DNA of 64,000 bases from Neomicrococcus aestuarii (lineage in GTDB: Bacteria; Actinomycetota; Actinomycetes; Actinomycetales; Micrococcaceae): contig NZ_JACHDR010000001.1 of assembly GCF_014201135.1 (NCBI RefSeq), positions 2,108,001 to 2,172,000 on the forward strand. Reading direction: 5' to 3'. This document shows positions 9,478-16,208 of this stretch, in pieces. Position numbers and translations under genes: made by a program. Below the pieces are notes generated by a model, which was given only the letters and a program-made list of their open reading frames with translations, was not told where the DNA came from and searched no databases. Position 1 is the first letter of the stretch, and every line of letters begins with the position of its first letter.

Positions 9478-10647
9478 ATGAGCGTTTCATATCCCGCTAC
9501 GGGAGCAGTGTCCATCGTGAAGGATCCGGGCAAGGACGGCGGCGCGGATCTGCACTTGCAGAACGTGTCCAAGCGGTTCACCGAATTCACCGCGGTGGAT
9601 GATCTCACCCTGACCATTCCTGCTGGTTCATTCTTTGCATTGCTGGGTCCGTCCGGTTGCGGTAAGACCACGACCTTGCGCATGGTCGCCGGCCTCGAGC
9701 ATCCCACCGAGGGAACGATTTCTATCGGTGGCGAGGATGTCACGGAGCTGCCGTCCCATAAACGCCACGTCAACACGGTGTTCCAGTCCTACGCGTTGTT
9801 CCCGCACATGAACATTCTGGAGAATGTGGCGTTCGGGTTGAAGCAGCGCAAGGTCAAGAACGCAGTGGAGCTCGCAAAGCAGGGCCTTGAGCTTGTGGAG
9901 CTGGGGCACCTAGCGTCCCGCAAGCCGGTGCAGCTTTCGGGCGGTCAGCAGCAGCGCGTCGCGTTGGCGCGCGCCCTGGTGAACCGTCCGGCCGTCCTCT
10001 TGCTTGACGAGCCGCTGGGCGCGTTGGATATGAAGCTTCGCCGCCAGATGCAAGTGGAGCTCAAGGCCATTCAAACGGAGGTGGGTTTGACGTTCGTTCA
10101 CGTTACCCACGACCAAGAAGAAGCCATGACCATGGCAGATATTGTTGCCGTTATGAACAAGGGCAAAGTGGAGCAGATGGGCGCGCCTCGCGAGCTCTAC
10201 GAGCTTCCCAAGACCGCGTTCGTCGCGAACTTCTTGGGCAAATCCAACCTCATGAAGGGCCGCGTTCAAGAGCAGAGCGGTGATTTGTTGGGCGTGGACG
10301 TTGCTGGCTCACGGTTGTGGGTTCCCGCTTCCCGTACGACGACGCAGGGTGGCGATATCGTCATCGGCGTACGTCCGGAGAAAATGCGGATTGGGCACGT
10401 TGGCGAGTTCGACATTCCGGCAGGCTTCAACTCGCTTACCGGCACCATCATTGATGCGTCCTTTACTGGTGTCTCCACCGAGTACTTGGTGGACATCCCG
10501 GGCGTTGGAACGTTTGGAACGTTCACTCAGAACTTGGGTCAAGACACCGGCGTTCCCGGCGACACCGTTGAAATGACGTGGGATCCGGCGTTCACGTTTG
10601 GGCTCGATGGCGACGATGACCCCACCGCAGGTATCGAGGCCCACTAA
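9478..10647 (+). CDS. potA: Polyamine ABC transporter ATP-binding protein (PotA-like)
   Basis: 389-residue importer ATPase. Walker A GPSGCGKT is at residues 57-64, the Q-loop at about 103 (VFQSYALFPHMN), the ABC signature LSGGQQQ at 153-159, Walker B LLLDEP at 174-179 and the H-loop in VHVTHDQEEAMTMAD. The C-terminal 130 residues form a TOBE-like regulatory domain, as in PotA. It energises the two permeases encoded next; its TAA overlaps the following ATG by one base. The name rests on family resemblance and operon order. Confidence 0.93.
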   Translation: MSVSYPATGAVSIVKDPGKDGGADLHLQNVSKRFTEFTAVDDLTLTIPAGSFFALLGPSGCGKTTTLRMVAGLEHPTEGTISIGGEDVTELPSHKRHVNTVFQSYALFPHMNILENVAFGLKQRKVKNAVELAKQGLELVELGHLASRKPVQLSGGQQQRVALARALVNRPAVLLLDEPLGALDMKLRRQMQVELKAIQTEVGLTFVHVTHDQEEAMTMADIVAVMNKGKVEQMGAPRELYELPKTAFVANFLGKSNLMKGRVQEQSGDLLGVDVAGSRLWVPASRTTTQGGDIVIGVRPEKMRIGHVGEFDIPAGFNSLTGTIIDASFTGVSTEYLVDIPGVGTFGTFTQNLGQDTGVPGDTVEMTWDPAFTFGLDGDDDPTAGIEAH

Positions 10648-11642
10648 TGAGCAGCCTTGACACCTCAGCAGGATCTAACGGCACTCCAGCAGGATCAAAC
10701 GGCACACAACTCGATGTGAAGCCAAGCGGCCGCAAGTCCGGGCCGGTAGAGTTCCGCAGCCCCGGGGAGATCGCCGCGGAGAAGAAGCGTGGACGAATCG
10801 GTCTGGCACTCGTGCTGCCGGGCTTCATCTTCTTGTTGCTGTTCTTCGCAGCGCCCGTATTGGTGCTCTTGGCGATGTCTTTGTACGCGAAGCCTCCAGG
10901 GGCGGAGATCGGCGAATTCGTTCCCGCTCTCCAGTTCAGCAACTACGCCGAAGTGTTCTCCTTATATTGGGAGCCGCTCATCCGTTCGTTCGCGTTCGCG
11001 GCGGTAGCTACCGTGCTGGCGTTGTTGATCGGTTACCCGATGGCATATCTGGTGGCGGTTCGACTTCGGCAGCATCGCCTTCTCGCCGGCATTCTCTTGG
11101 TGCTCTTGATTGCACCGTTCTTCTCTTCGTTCATCCTGCGTACGCAAGCGTGGAAGCAGATCCTCGCGGATGAAGGGCCCGTGGTTTCGGTTCTTCGAGC
11201 CGTAGCGATCCTTCCGGAAGATGGCCGCCTGACCGCCTCGGTGGTGGCCGTGATTGCCGGTTTGACCTATAACTTCCTGCCGTTCATGACCCTGCCTATC
11301 TATGCGAGCCTTGAACGATTGGACACTCGAATGCTGGAAGCCTCCGGCGATTTGTATGCGTCTCCGTTCACCACGTTCCGCAAAGTGACCTTGCCGCTAT
11401 CTATGCCTGGTGTTTTCGCCGGCACGCTGCTGACGTTCATCCCGGCCTCCGGTGACTACGTCAACGCGGCGATCCTGGGTAACAACAGGGACACCACCAT
11501 GATTGGTCAGGTCATCGACTCCCGCTTCTTCCGCGTGGTGGACTACCCGGCTGCTTCGGCGCTCTCGGCCATCTTGATGATCGCCATCTTGATCCTCGTG
11601 ATGATCTACATCCGCCGCTTCGGAACGAAGGACCTCTTCTAA
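10647..11642 (+). CDS. potB: Polyamine ABC transporter permease (PotB-like)
   Basis: 331-residue inner-membrane permease of the binding-protein-dependent type. A long polar N-terminal tail (about 50 residues, low complexity at the very start) precedes the first membrane helix (IGLALVLPGFIFLLLFFAAPVLVLLAMSLYA). The EAA motif that contacts the ATPase is visible as EASGDLYASPFTTFRKVTLPLSMPGV. About six membrane spans are evident. It is third in the operon, starting at the 1-bp overlap TAATG with the ATPase gene, and pairs with the PotC-like permease downstream. Confidence 0.92.
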   Translation: MSSLDTSAGSNGTPAGSNGTQLDVKPSGRKSGPVEFRSPGEIAAEKKRGRIGLALVLPGFIFLLLFFAAPVLVLLAMSLYAKPPGAEIGEFVPALQFSNYAEVFSLYWEPLIRSFAFAAVATVLALLIGYPMAYLVAVRLRQHRLLAGILLVLLIAPFFSSFILRTQAWKQILADEGPVVSVLRAVAILPEDGRLTASVVAVIAGLTYNFLPFMTLPIYASLERLDTRMLEASGDLYASPFTTFRKVTLPLSMPGVFAGTLLTFIPASGDYVNAAILGNNRDTTMIGQVIDSRFFRVVDYPAASALSAILMIAILILVMIYIRRFGTKDLF

Positions 11643-11732
11643 CGTGGCTGGGATCTTTACAACTGTGGCGAGCACGCATCCTTCTTCGCGATGGCTCAGG
11701 CCAGCACCCAACGACTTCCTCCAGGAGGAACG

Positions 11733-12530
11733 ATGAGACAGAAAATTGGCCGGTGGATCATCCCGGTTCTCGGTGGGCTCGCGTTCGTGTACTTGTTGGT
11801 GCCGATCGTCTACATCTTCGCCTTCTCCTTCAACGACGCCGGCCGCACCAACCTGACGTGGCGAGGCTTCACACTAGAGAACTGGCAAAACCCCTGCGGG
11901 GCGCCACAGATCTGTGAAGCCCTCGGTAACTCGCTCCAAGTCGGCGTGATCGCCACCATCGTGGCCACCATCTTGGGCACGTGCATCGCGTTGGGACTGG
12001 TCCGCTACAAGTTCAAGTTCCGCAATACCGCGGACCTGCTCATCATCTTGCCGCTCGCCACTCCTGAAGTGGTGTTGGGCGCATCCTTGCTGGCGCAGTT
12101 CTTGAACCTTGGCTGGGACCTAGGCTTCGTCACCGTCGTTATCGCGCACATCGTGTTCTGCATGGCGTTTGTGGTGGTGACGGTCCGCGCTCGAGTCTCC
12201 GGGCTAGACTCTCGACTCGAGGAAGCTGCCGGCGACCTCTACGCCTCGCCTTTCCAGACCTTCTGGAAAGTGACGTTCCCGTTGCTCCTGCCAGGCATCG
12301 TCTCCGCAGCCCTGCTGAGCTTTGCTATGAGCTTCGACGACTTCATCATCACCAACTTCAACTCCGGCAACTTCGACACGTTCCCGAAGTTCATCTACGT
12401 GGCAGCAGCCCGAGGCATCCCGGCTCAAGCCAACGTGATCGGCTCGGCCATGTTCATCCTGGCCCTGTTGGTAGTGGTGATCGGCGAAGTACTGCGCTAC
12501 CGCCGCGAGAAAGCACTCTCCGCCAAGTAG
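11733..12530 (+). CDS. potC: Polyamine ABC transporter permease (PotC-like)
   Basis: 265-residue permease, last gene of the importer. I chose ATG 11733 because it is directly preceded by a strong CCAGGAGGAACG ribosome-binding site; an in-frame ATG at 11691 would add 14 residues and has no such site. The EAA loop is EEAAGDLYASPFQTFWKVTFPLLLPGI and about six membrane spans are visible. There is a 90-bp spacer after the potB-like gene, unusual for this tightly packed operon but with no visible promoter or terminator. The product completes the PotABCD-type system. Confidence 0.92.
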   Translation: MRQKIGRWIIPVLGGLAFVYLLVPIVYIFAFSFNDAGRTNLTWRGFTLENWQNPCGAPQICEALGNSLQVGVIATIVATILGTCIALGLVRYKFKFRNTADLLIILPLATPEVVLGASLLAQFLNLGWDLGFVTVVIAHIVFCMAFVVVTVRARVSGLDSRLEEAAGDLYASPFQTFWKVTFPLLLPGIVSAALLSFAMSFDDFIITNFNSGNFDTFPKFIYVAAARGIPAQANVIGSAMFILALLVVVIGEVLRYRREKALSAK

Positions 12531-12600
12531 TACACACTCGCCGCAAAGAAGCGCTCACCTCAAAATAAGCGCTCTCCGCGAGGCAATTCTGCTCAGTCCA

Positions 12601-12660
12601 TAAGTGACGTTGTGCCCGATTCTCTGAGTACGTTTCAGAGCTTCGGGCGCTCGTCGCTTA
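12601..12660. terminator. 60-nt imperfect hairpin after the importer operon
   Basis: Nested arms: TAAG, GACG, GCCCGA and CTCTGA on the left (12601-12626) pair with TCAGAG, TCGGGC, CGTC and CTTA on the right (12634-12660), with short internal loops. No T-run follows. It probably ends importer transcription or is a repeat-derived structure. The rest of 12531-12759 holds no gene but has one copy of the dispersed motif at 12703-12717. Confidence 0.5.
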
Positions 12661-12759
12661 ACGCCACCACAGCGCCACCCCACGACGATTACGGAAATCA
12701 CACTGCGTCGTCGTACTAAAATTTCCAAGGATTTACCGAACTTATGAGAATATTGCGAC

Positions 12760-13245
12760 ATGACTGAACCCCGGTGGCTCACCCCGCAAGAACGTGAAGC
12801 GTGGCTAGCTGTTCTTGCGCTGACCATGCACTTGCCCAGCCGCCTCGATTCAGAACTGCACTCCGAAGCGCGCATCACGCTCTTTGACTACAACGTCATG
12901 GCGATGCTGTCCGAAGCCGAAGAGTTCTCACTGCCCATGAGCGAGCTGGCCATCCGCACCAACGCGTCGCTCTCGCGGCTCTCCCACGTTGTCAAAAAGC
13001 TTGAGAAGCGCGGCTGGCTGGATCGCAGCCAATCCGAACTCGACGCTCGCGTCACCATGGCGCACCTGACGCAGGACGGCTTCGCGAAGCTTGCTGAACT
13101 CGCTCCGGGCCACGTGGAAGCCGTGCGAGAAGCGCTCCTAGACCCGCTCACCGCGGACGAAGTTAAAGAGCTCGCACGCATTGGGCGCAAGATCACACAA
13201 GCGCTCGCGCCGGATCACTGGATTTTCCGGGATAGCTCAGTTTGA
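12760..13245 (+). CDS. MarR-family transcriptional regulator
   Basis: 161-residue winged-helix regulator of the MarR family. The recognition region reads LPMSELAIRTNASLSRLSHVVKKLEKRGWLDRSQSELDARVTMAHLTQDG, which contains the wing with the characteristic D-x-R. The N-terminus (WLTPQEREAWLAVLALTMHLPSRLDSELHSEARITLFDYNVMAML) is typical of the actinobacterial subgroup. No obvious target gene adjoins it; the next operon encodes ribosomal proteins. No ribosome-binding site is seen and an AT-rich -10-like patch (12744-12754) is close to the ATG, so the mRNA may be leaderless. The ligand is unknown. Confidence 0.9.
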   Translation: MTEPRWLTPQEREAWLAVLALTMHLPSRLDSELHSEARITLFDYNVMAMLSEAEEFSLPMSELAIRTNASLSRLSHVVKKLEKRGWLDRSQSELDARVTMAHLTQDGFAKLAELAPGHVEAVREALLDPLTADEVKELARIGRKITQALAPDHWIFRDSSV

Positions 13246-13285
13246 GGTCTCAGGGCTTAATGCTCTAAGATAGTAAGGCATTAAG
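13242..13285 (+). promoter_or_regulatory. Candidate promoter and operator of the L28-L33-S14 operon
   Basis: TTGAGG (13242-13247) and TAAGAT (13266-13271) are spaced by 18 bp as a sigma-70-type promoter. The -10 lies inside a perfect inverted repeat, CTTAATGC (13256-13263) and GCATTAAG (13278-13285), a good position for a repressor. The transcript would have a leader of about 270 nt. I do not recognise the operator; it does not match a Zur box. Confidence 0.45.
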
Positions 13286-13503
13286 TCGCGTCGCCTTGCC
13301 GTGTCCTGCGAGGGTTAATCCCTTGCGTCGGTACAGCAAACGATGCGGCGGCCCGTGCATCCGAAATCGTCAGCTCCCTGGGTAGGGAAAAATGCCCGAA
13401 CTGCCGACGAGTTCACCGTGTTTTCGCGCAAGAGGCGCTTCGGTTGGTTCTCACCCAGCCTGGTTTCCTTCAACGAAGTCGCAGTAAACGGTGTCACAAC
13501 TGG

Positions 13504-13525
13504 ATTGGCGGGAATACCCGCCAAT
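13504..13525 (+). promoter_or_regulatory. Perfect hairpin just before the rpmB ribosome-binding site
   Basis: ATTGGCGGG (13504-13512), loop AATA, CCCGCCAAT (13517-13525). It stands about 15 nt before the GGAGG at 13541-13545 in the long leader. It could protect the mRNA or act in translational feedback. The remaining 13286-13503 leader shows no gene I can support. Confidence 0.5.
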
Positions 13526-13551
13526 ATTTACTACAACTTGGAGGAGTGATC

Positions 13552-13788
13552 ATGGCAGCTGTATGCCAGGTGACCGGTGCCGTCCCAAACTTCGGGCACA
13601 GCATCTCCCACTCGCACCGCCGTAACAAGCGTCGGTTCGACCCAAATATTCAGAAGAAGCGTTACTTCGTGCCATCTTTGCGCCGTAACGTGACGTTGAC
13701 CTTGTCCGCCAAGGGCATCAAGACCATCGATGCTCGTGGCATCGACGCTGTTGTTGCAGATCTTCTCGCGAAGGGTGTGAAGCTCTAA
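13552..13788 (+). CDS. rpmB: 50S ribosomal protein L28
   Basis: 78-residue L28. It begins [38 protein letters not shown] and ends [15 protein letters not shown] 13552 follows a GGAGG ribosome-binding site; longer in-frame versions upstream are not credible. Only one cysteine (C5) is present and there is no CxxC pair, so this is the form that does not need zinc. Operon order L28-L33-S14 with overlapping or close genes is the actinobacterial alternative ribosomal cluster. Confidence 0.97.
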   Translation: MAAVCQVTGAVPNFGHSISHSHRRNKRRFDPNIQKKRYFVPSLRRNVTLTLSAKGIKTIDARGIDAVVADLLAKGVKL

Positions 13789-13955
13789 TGGCAAAGGATA
13801 AGGACGTACGTCCCATCATCAAGCTCAAGTCCACTGCGGGCACGGGCTACACCTACGTCACGCGCAAGAACCGTCGTAACGACCCTGACCGTATGGTCTT
13901 GAAGAAGTTCGATCCCGTGATCCGTAAGCACGTCGAATTCCGAGAGGAGCGCTAA
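13788..13955 (+). CDS. rpmG: 50S ribosomal protein L33, cysteine-free form
   Basis: 55-residue L33 ([55 protein letters not shown]). Its ATG overlaps the rpmB stop by one base. The family normally carries two CxxC zinc pairs in its C+ form; none of those cysteines is present here, so it is the C-minus, zinc-independent paralogue type. A C+ copy may exist elsewhere in the genome, outside this window. Confidence 0.97.
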   Translation: MAKDKDVRPIIKLKSTAGTGYTYVTRKNRRNDPDRMVLKKFDPVIRKHVEFREER

Positions 13956-13960
13956 GAACA

Positions 13961-14266
13961 ATGGCTAAGAAGTCCAAGATTGCTCGTAACGAGCAGCGCA
14001 AGGTCATCGTTGAGCGCTACGCCGAAAAGCGTCTCGCCCTCAAGAAGGCTCTTATCGATCCAAACTCGACCGATGAGCAGCGCGAAGAGGCTCGTTTGGG
14101 CCTCCAGAAGCTTCCACGCAACGCTTCTCCAGTTCGCCTCCGCAACCGCGACGTCATCGACGGCCGCCCACGCGGAACCTTCCAGAAGTTCGGCATCTCC
14201 CGTGTTCGCTTCCGCGATATGGCTCACCGCGGTGAGCTTCCGGGCATCACGAAGTCTTCTTGGTAA
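13961..14266 (+). CDS. rpsN: 30S ribosomal protein S14, long cysteine-free form
   Basis: 101-residue S14. The long form ([14 protein letters not shown]...[55 protein letters not shown]) lacks the CxxC zinc knuckle of the short 61-residue S14Z. It starts 5 bp after rpmG and closes the operon, which is followed by a strong terminator. In several actinobacteria this trio is induced by zinc starvation through Zur. I see no clear Zur box here, so regulation is uncertain. Confidence 0.97.
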   Translation: MAKKSKIARNEQRKVIVERYAEKRLALKKALIDPNSTDEQREEARLGLQKLPRNASPVRLRNRDVIDGRPRGTFQKFGISRVRFRDMAHRGELPGITKSSW

Positions 14267-14285
14267 GCCCTTAGGCTAACCACTT

Positions 14286-14317
14286 CGAAAGGCTCCTCCT
14301 TCGGGAGGGGCCTTTCG
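14286..14317 (+). terminator. Rho-independent terminator after rpsN
   Basis: CGAAAGGCTCCTCC (14286-14299), TTCG loop region, GGAGGGGCCTTTCG (to 14317), then TTGT. A stable stem with a UUCG-type tetraloop 20 bp after the rpsN stop. Confidence 0.85.
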
Positions 14318-14990
14318 TTGTATCTGGAGTCTTTTGTGCCCGTTGTTGCCATTGTTCCCGGGTGAGTTTGTCTGGTGGGGCTTTAGTCGCTCATGGGTGT
14401 GCGGGAGGCGGTGACTTGAGTGTCGCTACAGACCGCATGTAGCTGGTGTTGCGTGATCGTACGTTCAGAGACTACGTGTACGCAACACCAGCTACGAGTG
14501 CTTCCAAGGCGCCTCAAACAGCCCGATGACTCGTAGGGATAGTTGCGTTTCCAGGCGCTTCAGAGGGTCGGCGGCCGCCCGAAAATCTTCAAATCGTAGC
14601 CACAGTTGCATCATCACTGTCTCGTAATTCTGGGCCACGCAACTATAGCTACGAGTCAGGCGCCGAACTCGCGGTCAGTCGGCATCAAGTGACGCCGCCG
14701 CCGGTTCAACAGTCCATAAACGTCCTCGAAGCACCGACGAACCACCGACGAAGCGCGACCCTAAACAACGCCTCCGCAACTACCAGCTAAATGAGAATCG
14801 CACTCATTTAGGCCCAAAAGTGACGAGAAAAACGCCTCGAACCTGCTGAAAACCCGAGAAAATCGCGGAATCACGCGAAAACCGGGCGTGTCTGAGTCAT
14901 TCTGCTGGTAGTTTCTCACTCAGAAGTCCCCGCAATCGCGGGGCATCCCGGCCAGCAGGGCGGGAAGGATACAGTCCAGGAGGACACATA
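14318..14990. repeat. Gene-free gap with repeat cluster B and HU upstream region
   Basis: No gene seen. Copies of the repeat consensus CTCGTAGCTAGTGTTGCGT stand at 14435-14454, 14480-14496 (inverted; 16 bp perfect with the first), 14527-14547, 14594-14611 and 14637-14657 (inverted partner of 14527-14547, sharing GACTCGTAG and ATAGTTGCGT arms). This gives one compact hairpin and one about 130-nt hairpin. An unrelated inverted repeat lies at 14788-14810. The final 100 bp must hold the HU promoter. Confidence 0.75.
14788..14810. promoter_or_regulatory. Inverted repeat resembling a repressor operator
   Basis: TAAATGAG (14788-14795), 7-bp spacer, CTCATTTA (14803-14810). The inner TGAGAATCGCACTCA has the 7-1-7 shape of Fur-family boxes, but the sequence is not a standard Zur or IdeR site. 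It is about 180 bp before the HU gene and 520 bp after rpsN. What it regulates is unclear. Confidence 0.35.
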
Positions 14991-15275
14991 GTGGCTATGA
15001 ATCGTAGCGAACTTGAGGCAGCCGTCGCTAAGAAGACGGAAAACAGCCAGACCGCAGTCAAGGCTGTGCTTGACGCTGTATTCGACGTTTTCGTTGAGCA
15101 GATCTCGCAGGGCGAAAAGGTTTCGATCCCAGGTTGGCTCGCTGTTGAGCGCACCGAGCGTGCAGCTCGCACCGGCCGTAACCCACAGACCGGCGAAACC
15201 ATCCAGATCCCAGCTGGCCACTCGGTCAAGCTGACCGCTGGTTCCAAGCTGAAGGCTGCCGTTTCCGGTAAGTAA
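14991..15275 (+). CDS. hup: Nucleoid-associated protein HU
   Basis: 94-residue HU-family DNA-binding protein (MAMNRSELEAAVAKKTENSQTAVKAVLDAVFDVFVEQISQGEKVSIPGWLAVERTERAARTGRNPQTGETIQIPAGHSVKLTAGSKLKAAVSGK). The R-N-P-x-T-G-E beta-arm that intercalates into DNA is present. It lacks the long Lys/Ala-rich tail of the mycobacterial and streptomycete HupB/HupS proteins. GTG 14991 is chosen because AGGAGG (14978-14983) is 7 bp upstream; ATG 14997 would be too far. It stands alone with its own terminator. As nucleoid protein it is relevant to any chromosome-wide DNA motif in this window, though no link is shown. Confidence 0.96.
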   Translation: MAMNRSELEAAVAKKTENSQTAVKAVLDAVFDVFVEQISQGEKVSIPGWLAVERTERAARTGRNPQTGETIQIPAGHSVKLTAGSKLKAAVSGK

Positions 15276-15304
15276 GTCAGTTATCCCGAGTTTCGGGATG
15301 AGTG

Positions 15305-15338
15305 AGGGGCGTCGCGTTCACCGCGGCGCCCCTTTCTT
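15305..15338 (+). terminator. Rho-independent terminator after hup
   Basis: AGGGGCGTCGCG and CCGCGGCGCCCCT arms (15305-15333) with a TTCA loop, then TTCTT. A smaller hairpin ATCCCGAGTTTCGGGAT lies just before it. Confidence 0.85.
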
Positions 15339-15527
15339 GATGTCGATCATGCGCGGAGTCCTCGTGCCGATGACGCGCAAGCCCTGCCAATCAGGCGCGG
15401 GCCGCGTCGATGACGGGCGGCCCCAAGGTTCCGCCGGTTCGCCCCGCATTTTCGACCTCGCGTAGAATTGACGGACGATCGCGCGGTTCGCGCGTAGTGC
15501 AATCTTTTGTGGTGTTGAGGAGTTTTC

Positions 15528-16208
15528 ATGCGTCAGGCCAAGTCTGGTGAGCGGTTCTCGGGAGTTCTTCGGCGGTTCGCTGCTCTCGTGAGCATTGCGG
15601 TTGCGGGCATGGTGATGGCGCCCGGAGCATTCGCCCACGATCAGATGGTCGGCAGCGATCCCGCGACCGGCGCCACCGTGAAGGCGTCTCCCACGGCCCT
15701 GGTTCTCATGTACAGCGCGGAGCTGAAGAACATTGGCACCACGGTGGTGCTGACGGATTCAGATGGCAATAAGTACGACGCCGCAGCTACAGTTTCCGGC
15801 CAGAACCTGACGGTTGGGGTGCGGGATACGTTGAGCGATGGTGAGTACACGCTTGAGTGGCGCGTCGTATCTAGCGATGGGCACCCGATTGAGGGGACTT
15901 CCGCTAATGGTCAGGCGCTGACGTTCACGGTGAAGGGCTCTTCGGCTACGGCATCTGCTTCAACCGGATCGACGTCCTCCAGCTCAGCATCCTCCGCATC
16001 AGCAGCAGAGACCTCTGAAGCGGCAACGTCCGCCAGCACGTCGGCGGCAGCGCCGACTGTTGCCACGGATTCGATGAGCACCCCGAACCCAGTTCAGGAA
16101 GCCGCACAGAATTCAGGCTTGAGCCCGTGGCTGATTGGAATCATTGTGGGGATTGCTGCGATTGGAGCGGCCGTCGTCGTCATTGCTAAGAATCGAAAGC
16201 GGAACTAG
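15528..16208 (+). CDS. copC: CopC-domain copper resistance protein with C-terminal membrane anchor
   Basis: 226 residues: signal peptide (about 1-36, ending GAFAH), a CopC immunoglobulin-like domain (37-140, with the N-terminal histidine H37 after cleavage and the SSDGHPIEG motif near 118-126), a Ser/Ala/Thr-rich linker (about 142-200), and one C-terminal membrane helix (LIGIIVGIAAIGAAVVVIA) followed by KNRKRN. Histidine-1 after cleavage and the later Asp-His are the Cu(II) ligands in this family. The stop overlaps the GTG of copD by one base (TAGTG). It probably captures copper at the outer membrane face and passes it to CopD. Confidence 0.92.
   Translation: MRQAKSGERFSGVLRRFAALVSIAVAGMVMAPGAFAHDQMVGSDPATGATVKASPTALVLMYSAELKNIGTTVVLTDSDGNKYDAAATVSGQNLTVGVRDTLSDGEYTLEWRVVSSDGHPIEGTSANGQALTFTVKGSSATASASTGSTSSSSASSASAAETSEAATSASTSAAAPTVATDSMSTPNPVQEAAQNSGLSPWLIGIIVGIAAIGAAVVVIAKNRKRN

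Noticed and set aside
13286-13503. Cobalamin or other known riboswitch in the rpmB leader
   Set aside because: No conserved aptamer blocks could be found by eye.
13343-13549. Possible small gene in the rpmB leader
   Set aside because: Lies over a leader with a hairpin, no ribosome-binding site; composition looks non-coding.
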